A stretch of DNA of 8,396 nucleotides, from NCBI GenBank assembly GCA_012841485.1, contig DUUU01000599.1:1-8396 (forward strand), given 5' to 3'. This DNA comes from Armatimonadota bacterium. Its GTDB lineage: Bacteria; Armatimonadota; JAAZEB01. The notes under the pieces were generated by a model. The model was not told the DNA's origin. It made no database searches and was given only the letters and a program-made list of their open reading frames with translations. Each line of letters starts with the position of its first letter. Within the stretch, counting starts at the first letter, position 1. Of the stretch, positions 1-7,153 are shown piece by piece. The position numbers and the translations under genes are program-made.

Positions 1-1014
1 CTCGTCCTGGATCTCCAGGCCCAGTTCATACAGAACGCCAGCGCGGGTCACCGGCACCGGGAATGCGAGCGACCACTTGCCACCGGTGACTGGTGCCTCG
101 CCTGCGGTCTGGCGCGTTGCGCTTCCATCGGGGCTCCACTCCCGCAACGACGTGAGGGCGCGGAACCGCCCTGGCTGCCGCGCCGGAAGCGAGAGCTGGA
201 TCTCGTTCCGTCCGAGCAGGAGGGGCGGGAAGGCGAGCGCGGAGCCATCCAGGGGGAAGCGCGCGCTGTCGAGCGTGATTCCCTCCAGGTATCCGAAGCG
301 AGGCAGGTCGTGGAAGCCCTTTTCGACGGGTGCCCAGGCGCTGTACTCCATGCGCCGGGCGGCCGTGCGTCCAATGTTCAGGCGCCAGGCCGGGAGAGCC
401 TCCGGACCCAGATCCAGCGTGGCGAGGGGGATGCGCAGCTCGATTCGCCACTCGCCATCGCCTTCGCTGACCGCCGATTCCCACACGCCGTCCCAGAGGG
501 CGCCGCCGGCGATCTCTTTCTCGCTGACATCATCCGAGACGGAGCCGCGGGCATCAAAGCGCGTGCCACGGCTGTTGATCCCGAACTGGTAGTAGAAGCG
601 TCCGGTTGGCTGGAGAAGCACCTCCACCGAGTCATCCAGCCAGATACGGCCATCCGGGCCCTCGGCATTGGCGACCAGGTTCCCGATCTGAGGCTCGCGG
701 CAGACAATGCCCAGGGTGAGTGCCTCACCGTCGAAGAGGACGCGGAAGGAGGTCTCCTCCGGAGGCGCCGTTTCGCGCCCTCGGGCAGCAAGCGCGCGGA
801 AGTTCGAGTGCGGCGTTGCGGCGTTCCAGGCCGGGTCGTCCAGCCGGCCATCGATCACCACGGGGGTGCTCGCGCGCCCGACGGCAACCCGGGGCAGGTC
901 CTCTCCAGCCTGCGCCGGCCACCCGGTGGCCGGCGCCAGCAAGAGCAGGCCCCCGAAAAGAAGGGCCCGCCAGAGGGAAAGGGCCGCGGCGCGGCCATTC
1001 ACTGGAGCGTTCAT
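1..1014 (-). CDS. Secreted CBM9-like carbohydrate-binding protein, 3' end outside window
   Basis: The frame is open from an ATG at 1014-1012 to the left edge, giving 338 residues and no stop, so the C-terminus is missing. Residues 1-36 are a signal peptide: an Arg-containing start, a hydrophobic core (LLFGGLLLLAP, about 18-28) and an AQA cleavage site at 34-36. Residues about 45-235 match the family 9 carbohydrate-binding (CBM9/DOMON-like) fold. The hallmark opening is VVIDGRLDDPAW (52-63), followed by WLDDSVEVLLQP, a FYYQFGINSRG strand, WRIELRIPLATL and WRLNIGRT. The remainder (about 250-338) looks like a further beta-rich module. Known family members bind sugars in secreted proteins; no catalytic domain is visible in the part present. 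The start overlaps the upstream gene's stop as TGATG. An AAGGGG sequence at 1025-1020 lies 5 bases before the ATG. Both suggest translational coupling to the GH123-like gene. The ligand is unknown, and the missing C-terminus could carry a catalytic or anchoring domain. Confidence 0.85.
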   Translation of the reverse strand, partial: MNAPVNGRAAALSLWRALLFGGLLLLAPATGWPAQAGEDLPRVAVGRASTPVVIDGRLDDPAWNAATPHSNFRALAARGRETAPPEETSFRVLFDGEALTLGIVCREPQIGNLVANAEGPDGRIWLDDSVEVLLQPTGRFYYQFGINSRGTRFDARGSVSDDVSEKEIAGGALWDGVWESAVSEGDGEWRIELRIPLATLDLGPEALPAWRLNIGRTAARRMEYSAWAPVEKGFHDLPRFGYLEGITLDSARFPLDGSALAFPPLLLGRNEIQLSLPARQPGRFRALTSLREWSPDGSATRQTAGEAPVTGGKWSLAFPVPVTRAGVLYELGLEIQDE

Positions 1015-4000
1015 CACTTCCCCTTCCCGGTAGTCGGGCCCCCGCTGCCCGTCTGCAGCTCGAGGATCAGCTGGGCCACGGCCCAGCGCACGCGGTCCAG
1101 CGCGTCGGTGTTCTTGAACTCGCCTCCGACCGAAGCCCCGGCTGCTCGGGGATCCACCTGGTAGCCCACGAGCGTGCGGAAATCGACCGGGACGCGCGCG
1201 CGCAGCTCCTCCAGGAAGCGCGTCGCTTTGGCGACGGCTGCCTGCTTCTTCGCGTCGGAGCGCGCCGCGGCGATGGCCTGCTCGAGGGTGGCGATGTACC
1301 GGTGGTCATCCACGGCTTCGCGCACCATCTGGGACTTCACCGCGGGAACCGGGCCATCGGGTCCGGGCAGCGAGAGGCAGTATTGAGTGTCGCTACCGCC
1401 TCCGTCCAGATCGTCCCAGGGATCGGCATTGATGTAGCGGTAGTGCCACTGGAAGCGCCCGCCGGCCTTCACGCGCCAGGGATAGAGCCCCAGGTTGAGG
1501 CGCTCATCGCCGCAGTTGTAGAGCCACAGCTCGGAGCCGGAGTCACGCACCTTCTTCACCGTCTCCTCGGTGATTGGGAAGGCGATGTTGGGCATGGAGA
1601 TGTTGAGGTGGGGCACCATGATGTGCTCCCAGGGACCGTTCATCGAGGCGATGGTGCGCACGCCCGGCATTCCCTTGAGCACCTTCGCCAGCTCGACGCC
1701 CAGCTTGGCGCCCTCTTCGCCGTGGTTGCTCAACTCGTCCGAGATGTACCACAGGATCTCGGGCCAGCCGCGCTCCTTGCCGATGCGCTGGCACTCCTCC
1801 ACGAAACTCCGGTAGGCGGTGTTCCATTGGGGCGTAAACCGCTCCTTCAGCTTCTCGCGCTCGAGCCAGGCCAGGAGGTTGCCGGCACCGAGCGGCTGGA
1901 AGCCGTAGAACGGCATCGGGCCCATGCCGGCCTCTTTGTAGAGATCCATCCAGAGCGCGAAGCGGTTGTCGGGCTTGAGGCGAACCCTGCCATCCGCCAG
2001 CTCCAGATCCTTGCGCAAGTCGTCACCGAAGGCGACGCTGTTGAGCCCCAGGCTCTTCATGAAGCGCATTTCGCGGCGTTCGTTCTCGAGGATGATCTTG
2101 CGCACTTCCGGGTCGTCCCGATAGTCCGGGCCGCGGACGTTGGCGCCCCAGAAGGTGGAGTACCACGGCTCGCTGGGGAAGTAGTAGTAACCCTGCAGAA
2201 TGGGGAGCGCCGCCAGTCGGAAGGGGAGTACCCGGATGGAGACCGGCAGCCGCAGCGCGGGCTGCTGCCCGGCCGTGATCTCCAGGGCGCCCTCATACAC
2301 TCCCGCCGGCGCATTCTCCGGCACGTGGATGGTGGCCCACCAGCTCCAGGTGGTTCCCTCGGTCACCTCCATGCTCTCGCGCCGGTCCAGAATGTACGGG
2401 GCGATCTGATAGCGGTAGGCTCCTGCCACGCCGCGCCCGCCTGCTGCCCTGAAATGGTAGCGAACGACACGAACATCCACCGCGCTGGCGGGGATGCGAC
2501 CGCCTGCCCGCGCGCGCAACTCCGTGGCTCGGATGCGCACCGCGCCCAGGTTGCGCAGAGGATAGAGCGAGAAGTGGACCGGCTCGTACTCCCCGGGCGT
2601 GGCAAAGGCCTGAAGCGCCGTGATCCGTTCTTCCGGCTTGGGCCGGCTGGTGGGATAGATGCTCTCGTTTGCCGGCCGGCGGAAAAGAACAAAGCCGCGC
2701 TTTCGCTCGGCGGCCGTCAGCACTCCCGCGGCCGGGGCTTCCTCGACGGGTGGGGCGACCTCCTCGATGGGGGTGGCCCGGCGCCGCTCTGCCTTGAGCC
2801 GGCTGAGCTCGGCGCGCAGCTCGGCGTCTCGCGCCTTGGGGGCCACGACGAGCGCCGCCAAGGGAACGTTTCGCCAGGAAAGCGTCAGCTTGCCTCCGGT
2901 CACCGTCACCGGGAAGAAGTGCTCCTCGAAGTTCGGTGCGACGAAGGTATCATAGAAGTCCATGCCGGGGTACCAGAAATCGGCATAGTGGCGCAGGTAG
3001 GTCGTGCGGAAGAACTCGGCCGGGGGCACGTCGCGCTTCAACACCTCTTGCCCGTTGATCTGCAGCAACTGGTCGCGGTAGATCGTGAGGATAGTGCTGC
3101 CTACCTGCGAGTCACCGATGAGCGCCCAGAGGGTGTACTCGCCGTCGGGGAGATCGATGCGCAGATCGGCGCGCGCCGCGGTGATGAAGTCACGCGCGAG
3201 CGGATCGGGGCGCACCTTGTCGAGGCCCAATGGCCGGGCCAGGCGCGTGAAGCCCAGCCCGCGCTCCGCGGTGTATTCCATCTCCGGGGCGAGCGCCTGG
3301 AAACCTTGCCACACGGGAGAGGTGGCGGTGCCGAGGTCGATCCGGCGAACGTTCTCATCCTCCACTCGCAGGCTGAGCCGCTGCCCACCCGGGGCCGTGG
3401 CCGCCATCACCTGCGGGATGGTAGTCGCAGCGATGCGCACGTCATCGATGCTGACGGAATAGGGCACTTGGCTCCCGTTGCGGATCTCCAGGTTGGTGCT
3501 CCGCGCCGCTGGCGGCACGGGGAGGGTGACGCGCACCTCTTCCCAGCCATCGGTATCGCCCAGGCGAGTGGTGTAGGCATGCGCCCGCGGGAGCGGCTTG
3601 CCTTCGGCGTCGCGGTAATTCACATAGCTGAAGAGGATCACCTTGTAGCGGGGGTGCGCCTCGGCGCCGCGCGCACGAAAGCGGAAGGAGTAGGCGAGCG
3701 ATTCGCCCCCGCGTACCGACACCCACGGGGTGATGAAGGCCGGCCCGCGTCCTTCCGGATCCGCGTTGAACGCGAGTGCGCGCCCCTCTTTCTCCGCGAC
3801 GAGGCGGAAATCGCGCTTGAAGATCGCCGCAGCGATCCCCACGGGAATGCCCTGGTCCGTGACCTCCTCGAAGCCGCCGTTGGCGATCAGCGTGTCTACA
3901 GCGGACGCGGGGAGGCGCGGCGAGCCACCGGGCGCGGGCTTGACCCCGAACTCGATCCGAAAGGTGACCGGCTGGCCGGCGTCCTTCTGCGCGACAGCGG

Positions 4001-4277
4001 GCACTTGCCAGAAGACACGGTAGGCCCCCTGGCTCTCCTCTACGCGGGATGCGACAGGAGCGGCATCGGCTGGGTCCGCAGGGCGTACGACCACCGACTC
4101 CGGCGCGAACGCGGCCGTTTCCCCGCCCAACTTCAAGAATGCCGGGAAATCAACCCAGGCGCCGGCGACCGTCAGCACGGCTTGAGCGGTCGCCTCGACG
4201 GTGGTAGTATAGGCGCTGGCGCACCATGTCGGCCCGGCCAATCCGAGCACGAGCGCACAGAGTAGGATGCTTCTCAT
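1014..4277 (-). CDS. Secreted multidomain GH123/DUF4091-like protein
   Basis: 1087 residues. A signal peptide covers about 1-22 (hydrophobic core, then ASA before Y23); there is no lipobox. Residues about 25-112 form a beta-rich module. About 132-283 resembles a galactose-binding-like carbohydrate module (NGGFEE at 133-138, VSIDDVRI at 275-282). About 300-478 is a second such module (RIDLGTATSPVWQGF opening at 312, ADLRIDLPDGEYTLWALIGD at 370-389). A short charged helix and a Pro/Glu/Ala linker follow (482-520). The C-terminal region, about 527-1015, matches the GH123/DUF4091 architecture: a beta domain with GEYEPVHFSLYP (562-573), then a probable barrel with MKSLGLNSVAFGDDL (740-754), WYISDEL (843-849) and VREAVDDHRYIATLE (985-999). 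D847-E848 fits the adjacent acidic pair of GH123 N-acetylgalactosaminidases; the usual DEP is DEL here. Activity and substrate are not established. The ATG at 4277 follows AGGAGG by 5 bases. It probably belongs to one operon with the upstream pilin-like genes and the overlapping CBM9-like gene. Confidence 0.88.
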   Translation of the reverse strand: MRSILLCALVLGLAGPTWCASAYTTTVEATAQAVLTVAGAWVDFPAFLKLGGETAAFAPESVVVRPADPADAAPVASRVEESQGAYRVFWQVPAVAQKDAGQPVTFRIEFGVKPAPGGSPRLPASAVDTLIANGGFEEVTDQGIPVGIAAAIFKRDFRLVAEKEGRALAFNADPEGRGPAFITPWVSVRGGESLAYSFRFRARGAEAHPRYKVILFSYVNYRDAEGKPLPRAHAYTTRLGDTDGWEEVRVTLPVPPAARSTNLEIRNGSQVPYSVSIDDVRIAATTIPQVMAATAPGGQRLSLRVEDENVRRIDLGTATSPVWQGFQALAPEMEYTAERGLGFTRLARPLGLDKVRPDPLARDFITAARADLRIDLPDGEYTLWALIGDSQVGSTILTIYRDQLLQINGQEVLKRDVPPAEFFRTTYLRHYADFWYPGMDFYDTFVAPNFEEHFFPVTVTGGKLTLSWRNVPLAALVVAPKARDAELRAELSRLKAERRRATPIEEVAPPVEEAPAAGVLTAAERKRGFVLFRRPANESIYPTSRPKPEERITALQAFATPGEYEPVHFSLYPLRNLGAVRIRATELRARAGGRIPASAVDVRVVRYHFRAAGGRGVAGAYRYQIAPYILDRRESMEVTEGTTWSWWATIHVPENAPAGVYEGALEITAGQQPALRLPVSIRVLPFRLAALPILQGYYYFPSEPWYSTFWGANVRGPDYRDDPEVRKIILENERREMRFMKSLGLNSVAFGDDLRKDLELADGRVRLKPDNRFALWMDLYKEAGMGPMPFYGFQPLGAGNLLAWLEREKLKERFTPQWNTAYRSFVEECQRIGKERGWPEILWYISDELSNHGEEGAKLGVELAKVLKGMPGVRTIASMNGPWEHIMVPHLNISMPNIAFPITEETVKKVRDSGSELWLYNCGDERLNLGLYPWRVKAGGRFQWHYRYINADPWDDLDGGGSDTQYCLSLPGPDGPVPAVKSQMVREAVDDHRYIATLEQAIAAARSDAKKQAAVAKATRFLEELRARVPVDFRTLVGYQVDPRAAGASVGGEFKNTDALDRVRWAVAQLILELQTGSGGPTTGKGK

Positions 4278-4282
4278 AAGGC

Positions 4283-4288
4283 CCTCCT
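4283..4288 (-). promoter_or_regulatory. Ribosome binding site of the GH123-like gene
   Basis: On the minus strand this reads AGGAGG, five bases before the ATG at 4277. It is a full match to the Shine-Dalgarno core and fixes the start, in agreement with the signal peptide that begins there. Confidence 0.85.
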
Positions 4289-4322
4289 CACGAGTCTTGG
4301 ATCGGGAACCGGGAGCCTGTCC

Positions 4323-4338
4323 CTGGCACCACTGCCAG
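4323..4338 (-). other. Small perfect hairpin in the pilin-to-GH123 gap
   Basis: On the minus strand CTGGCA and TGCCAG form a perfect 6-base-pair stem around a 4-base loop, in the 95-base gap between the stop of the second pilin-like gene and the start of the GH123-like gene. No T-run follows, so it is not a convincing intrinsic terminator. It could be an RNA processing or 3'-end-stabilising element that lets pilin-like and enzyme transcripts differ in abundance, or it may be chance. Confidence 0.25.
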
Positions 4339-4372
4339 CTTCGCCGCGATGCGCGAGGCCCCCTCCTGCGTG

Positions 4373-5056
4373 CTACTCAAACGGGTAGAAACGCGGCTTG
4401 CTGTAATCAGTGCTTGTCCAGACCACGCCCGCGCCGCTGCGTCCATTCCAGGGTGTGGGCGCGGGCATCCACTTGGCATGCCCGTCACAGAACGCGAAGT
4501 TGGCGCCGCCTGCGTGCCGGCCGCGCGCGGCCATGGAGTGGGCATCGCCGCTGGCGTCATCACGCCCGTAGGTGGTGAGCCGGTTTCGCCCCGGAGCCAG
4601 GAGGACCAGGTCGGCGGGGTAGTTGCACTGCGCCAGATTGGCCGCCCGGTCGGTCTCCATGATGTAGGCGTTCGGAGCATAGCTGCACTTGGGATAATCC
4701 CCAGCGACGCCATCGGGATAACTGGTCTTGTAGTCAGGGCAGACCACGATGCTCTCGATTGCGCTGGCTGAGGTGCTGATGTTTGCGCCCAAATAGGGGC
4801 GAATCAGGTAGTACCAGGCCGTCTGATTGGGCTGGTAACTCGCGCCGGGCGGCAAGGTCTCATCGTAATCCTGGGCGTAGGTCACAATGCCCATGGCCAG
4901 TTGCCTCACGTTGGAGAGGCAGCTCGCCTTGCGCGCGTTGGCGCGAGCGCGCGCGAAGACGGGGAAGAGGATCGCCGCGAGAATAGCGATAATGGCGATC
5001 ACGACGAGGAGCTCGATCAAGGTGAAGCCGCAGTTTCGTCGGGAAAAGGCAGGCAT
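4373..5056 (-). CDS. Prepilin-like protein with H-X9-DG motif, copy 2
   Basis: 227 residues from the ATG at 5056, preceded by AAGGAGG at 5068-5062 with 5-base spacing. A longer reading from GTG at 5098 lacks such a site and would put 14 extra residues before the pilin leader. The leader ends at Gly10, followed by FTLIELLVV with Glu15 at mature position 5, the signature for prepilin peptidase cleavage and N-methylation. Residues 11-34 are the hydrophobic N-terminal helix, which continues into the ARARANARKASCLSN region. The C-terminal part carries the H-X9-DG motif (H181, D191-G192) seen in prepilin-processing-associated proteins common in Armatimonadota and Planctomycetota. Cysteines at 46, 106, 124, 144 and 190 are shared with copy 1; C9 is in the leader. 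Such proteins are inner-membrane or pseudopilus-associated and their function is largely unknown. This is the downstream member of a tandem pair and lies 95 bases before the GH123-like gene. Confidence 0.92.
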   Translation of the reverse strand: MPAFSRRNCGFTLIELLVVIAIIAILAAILFPVFARARANARKASCLSNVRQLAMGIVTYAQDYDETLPPGASYQPNQTAWYYLIRPYLGANISTSASAIESIVVCPDYKTSYPDGVAGDYPKCSYAPNAYIMETDRAANLAQCNYPADLVLLAPGRNRLTTYGRDDASGDAHSMAARGRHAGGANFAFCDGHAKWMPAPTPWNGRSGAGVVWTSTDYSKPRFYPFE

Positions 5057-5061
5057 CTTTG

Positions 5062-5068
5062 CCTCCTT
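5062..5068 (-). promoter_or_regulatory. Ribosome binding site deciding the start of pilin-like copy 2
   Basis: AAGGAGG on the minus strand, 5 bases before the ATG at 5056. It favours that ATG over the in-frame GTG at 5098 and makes both tandem copies exactly 227 residues long. The same element at the same spacing precedes copy 1. Confidence 0.88.
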
Positions 5069-5141
5069 CCTCTCTATGTGGAGGTGTCTCTTCAACACGA
5101 GTCCGCCATGCGTTTCATCCTAACCGCCTGGCCTGCGCGTG

Positions 5142-5825
5142 CTACTCAAACGGGTAGAAACGCGGCTTGCTGTAGTCAGTGCTGATCCAGACTACACCGT
5201 TGCCGCTCCGTCCATTCCAGGGCGTGGGCGCAGGCATCCACTTGGCATGCCCATCGCAAAACGCGAAGTTGGCGCCGCCCGCGTGCCGTCCGCGTGCAGC
5301 CATGTACTGGACATCGCCGCTCGCATCATCGCGTCCATGGGTGCCCATCAGGTTGCGCCCGGGCGCGAGGAGAACCAGATCGGCGGGATAGTTGCACTGA
5401 GCCACGCTGACGGCAAAGTCTTCATTCATCAAGTAGAGGTTGGGAACATAGCTACACTTCGGATAAATCCCCTCGACGCCGTCAGGATAGCTGGTCTTAT
5501 AGTCTGGGCAAACCAGGATACTCTCGATCCTATCGGCCCAGTTGGTGATATTGGAACCAAGGTAGGGGCCAACCAGGTAGTACCAGTAGGTGCGCTGTGG
5601 CTGCGAGTGCGCGCGCGGCGGCAGCATCTCGTCATAGTCCTGGGTGTAGGCCACCAGTCCCATCCCAAGTTGCCTTATGTTGGAGAGGCAATTTGCCTTG
5701 CGCGCGTTGGCACGAGCGCGCGCGAAAACCGGGAAGAGGATCGCCGCGAGAATGGCGATGATGGCGATGACGACGAGCAGCTCGATCAGGGTAAAGCCAC
5801 GGTTTCGTCCGGAAAAAGCAAGCAT
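5142..5825 (-). CDS. Prepilin-like protein with H-X9-DG motif, copy 1
   Basis: 227 residues; ATG at 5825 preceded by AAGGAGG (5837-5831) at 5-base spacing. The leader ends at Gly10, then FTLIELLVV with Glu15, and a hydrophobic helix covers about 11-34. The H-X9-DG motif is at H181 and D191-G192, and five cysteines (46, 106, 124, 144, 190) are shared with copy 2. By hand alignment the two proteins match at 182 of 227 positions with no gaps. Residues 11-40 are identical and 181-227 differ at only two positions. Differences cluster at about 71-80, 91-100 and 131-140, which are probably exposed loops. Parts of this gene are less GC-rich than the neighbours: I count 31 G/C in 5461-5520. It is the first gene after the promoter at 5882-5910 and probably heads the operon. 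It is likely exported through a type IV pilus or type II secretion-like system; whether it polymerises is unknown. Confidence 0.92.
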   Translation of the reverse strand: MLAFSGRNRGFTLIELLVVIAIIAILAAILFPVFARARANARKANCLSNIRQLGMGLVAYTQDYDEMLPPRAHSQPQRTYWYYLVGPYLGSNITNWADRIESILVCPDYKTSYPDGVEGIYPKCSYVPNLYLMNEDFAVSVAQCNYPADLVLLAPGRNLMGTHGRDDASGDVQYMAARGRHAGGANFAFCDGHAKWMPAPTPWNGRSGNGVVWISTDYSKPRFYPFE

Positions 5826-5830
5826 GACCG

Positions 5831-5837
5831 CCTCCTT
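5831..5837 (-). promoter_or_regulatory. Ribosome binding site of pilin-like copy 1
   Basis: AAGGAGG on the minus strand, 5 bases before the ATG at 5825; near-perfect anti-16S match. Confidence 0.88.
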
Positions 5838-5881
5838 CCTCCACGAAATGATGCCTCGAGAATAGGTCTACCGCGCGCCCC

Positions 5882-5910
5882 AGTATAACAGCCGTGCCTG
5901 CGTGTGTCAA
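5882..5910 (-). promoter_or_regulatory. Sigma70-type promoter for the pilin-like/GH123-like operon
   Basis: On the minus strand TTGACA (5910-5905, 6 of 6 consensus) is followed after exactly 17 bases by TATACT (5887-5882, 5 of 6). The predicted start of transcription is near 5874-5876, giving a 5' leader of about 50 bases that ends in the AAGGAGG site of pilin-like copy 1. The bases between the -10 box and the predicted start are almost all G or C (GGGGCGCG), a GC-rich discriminator. In well-studied bacteria such discriminators are linked to growth-rate or ppGpp control; applying that here is inference. A match this good is striking in GC-rich DNA. No comparable promoter was found before the other genes. 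Confidence 0.8.
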
Positions 5911-6019
5911 CCGCTCCTCCAGCGTGCGTTTCACCTGACGCGCCGCGGAGGCGTTCCTCGCCGGGGGATCGCGGGATCTGGGCGCCCTCTCAGGGGGCTC
6001 GATTCTTCAGGGGAAAGGG

Positions 6020-7153
6020 TTAGCAGTAGATGCGGGGGATCCGCGGGTTGGTGAGCGTGAAGCGGGCACGCAGGAGAACCTCGTCGCCCACCTCCACGTT
6101 TGGAATGTGGCTCACGTCGATGCAGCACATCTGCATGGCGACGCGGCCAACGAAGGGAGCGTGTTGGCCGTGGACGCGCACTCCCATCCGCCCGCGGCGC
6201 GCGAACTCCCGCGCTGTTCGTGCCAACTCGCTAAGCGAACGTGAGGTGCGAACCGGGGTGAGCGTGAGGCCGTCGGCATAGCCGAGCGGGATGGTGGCGA
6301 CCGTCATCTCGCGGGGCGCGAGAAAATCGCGGCCATAGCCGATGGATTGGCCGCGCTGTACCTGCTTCACGAAGGCGACCCGGCTCTTAAGTTGCCACGC
6401 CGGGCGCAGCTCCAGAATCCGGGGCACGTGCGCCGAGGGATACTGGCCGTAGAGGATCGTGCCGGGGCGCACCATATCGAGATGGGATGCCTCGAGGCGG
6501 AGGATGGCGGCGCTGTTCGCGGCATGGATCAGGGGCCGGCCCAGCCCGGCCTTCTCCACCTCCGCGACGGCGCGCAGGAAGAGCGAGAGTTGCTTGCGGA
6601 CGAAGGTGAGCTCGCGCTCCAATGCCGTGGCGAAGTGGGTGTAGATCCCCTGCACTTCGAGATTGGGAAGCGCGTGGAGCGCGCGCACGAACTCCACCAG
6701 CTCCGCGCAGCGGATGCCGATGCGGCCCATGCCGGAATCGACCTTCACGTGGACCCGCGCCGTGGTGCCGGCGGCGCGGGCCGCCTCCGAGAGCGCCCGG
6801 GCCGATTCCAGGGTGCAGACCGTCTGGGAGAGCTGATGCGCGACCACGGCACGGGCCTGGTCCGGGATGGCGGCGCCAAAGACCAAGATCGGCGCCTCGA
6901 TCCCGGCGTGGCGCAGCTCGAGCGCCTCCTCGATGCGCGTGACGCCGAGGAAATCGGCCCCGGCATCGACAAAGATGCGCGAGGCCTCCACGGCGCCGTG
7001 GCCATACGCATCCGCCTTGACCACGGCCAGGAGACGCACGTCAGGACCGACGTGGGCGCGCACCTGCGCCAGGTTGTGCGCGAGCGTGTCGCGGTTCACC
7101 TCGACCCACGCCGTATGCTCCTGCGCGGTTGCCAGTTCTTCCATCGGTACCAT
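6020..7153 (-). CDS. alr: Alanine racemase (PLP-dependent), atypical C-terminal region
   Basis: 377 residues from the ATG at 7153; a second ATG at 7144 is equally possible, as neither has a clear Shine-Dalgarno site. The enzyme interconverts L- and D-alanine with pyridoxal phosphate and supplies D-Ala for peptidoglycan in the cytoplasm. The N-terminal barrel carries the PLP lysine K46 in VVKADAYGHG, the VKVDSGMGRIG segment with R144 (equivalent to Arg136 of the Geobacillus enzyme), HAANSAAIL (210-218) and MVRPGTILYG. The C-terminal domain has the catalytic tyrosine Y273 in IGYGR, then GYADG (291-295). Three features are unusual: extra residues at about 300-322, AMQMCC (339-344) where MD is usual, and a tail that goes directly from VGDEVLL (355-361) to NPRIPRIY, without the usual segment containing GTINYE. 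The gene lies 60 bases after the M14 peptidase gene. Fold and motifs make the assignment firm, although activity of this variant is not proven. Confidence 0.93.
   Translation of the reverse strand: MVPMEELATAQEHTAWVEVNRDTLAHNLAQVRAHVGPDVRLLAVVKADAYGHGAVEASRIFVDAGADFLGVTRIEEALELRHAGIEAPILVFGAAIPDQARAVVAHQLSQTVCTLESARALSEAARAAGTTARVHVKVDSGMGRIGIRCAELVEFVRALHALPNLEVQGIYTHFATALERELTFVRKQLSLFLRAVAEVEKAGLGRPLIHAANSAAILRLEASHLDMVRPGTILYGQYPSAHVPRILELRPAWQLKSRVAFVKQVQRGQSIGYGRDFLAPREMTVATIPLGYADGLTLTPVRTSRSLSELARTAREFARRGRMGVRVHGQHAPFVGRVAMQMCCIDVSHIPNVEVGDEVLLRARFTLTNPRIPRIYC

Larger units (their letters stand above)
4368..5072 (-). repeat. Tandem duplication, downstream copy
   Basis: This unit aligns without gaps to 5137-5841 at a constant offset of 769 bases. 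It covers the whole pilin-like gene, its Shine-Dalgarno region and 5 bases after the stop; similarity fades beyond these points. Many differences are silent, so the copies are not a recent duplication or an assembly artefact. Confidence 0.85.
5137..5841 (-). repeat. Tandem duplication, upstream copy
   Basis: Partner of the unit at 4368-5072, same orientation. The spacer between the two genes (5057-5141, 85 bases) shows no convincing promoter or terminator. This suggests that both copies are read from the promoter upstream of this one. Confidence 0.85.

Noticed and set aside
720..4265. An 1181-codon open frame on the plus strand opposite the GH123-like gene
   Set aside because: It mirrors a well-supported gene. 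The translation is Arg/Gly/His/Leu-rich with no recognisable domain, as expected from an antisense frame in GC-rich DNA where third-position bias removes stops.
5057..5098. A longer N-terminus for pilin-like copy 2 starting at GTG 5098
   Set aside because: It would precede the prepilin leader with 14 charged residues, has no good ribosome site, and breaks the match with copy 1. The ATG at 5056 has AAGGAGG at ideal spacing.
5057..5141. A separate promoter for pilin-like copy 2, using TAGGAT as a -10 box
   Set aside because: No reasonable -35 box lies 16-18 bases upstream of it, and TAGGAT matches only four consensus positions.
5938..6019. GC-rich short inverted repeats after the alr stop as an intrinsic terminator
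   Set aside because: Only 4-base-pair stems such as CCCT/AGGG and GGCG/CGCC could be found and none is followed by a T-run; a Rho-dependent end cannot be judged from sequence.
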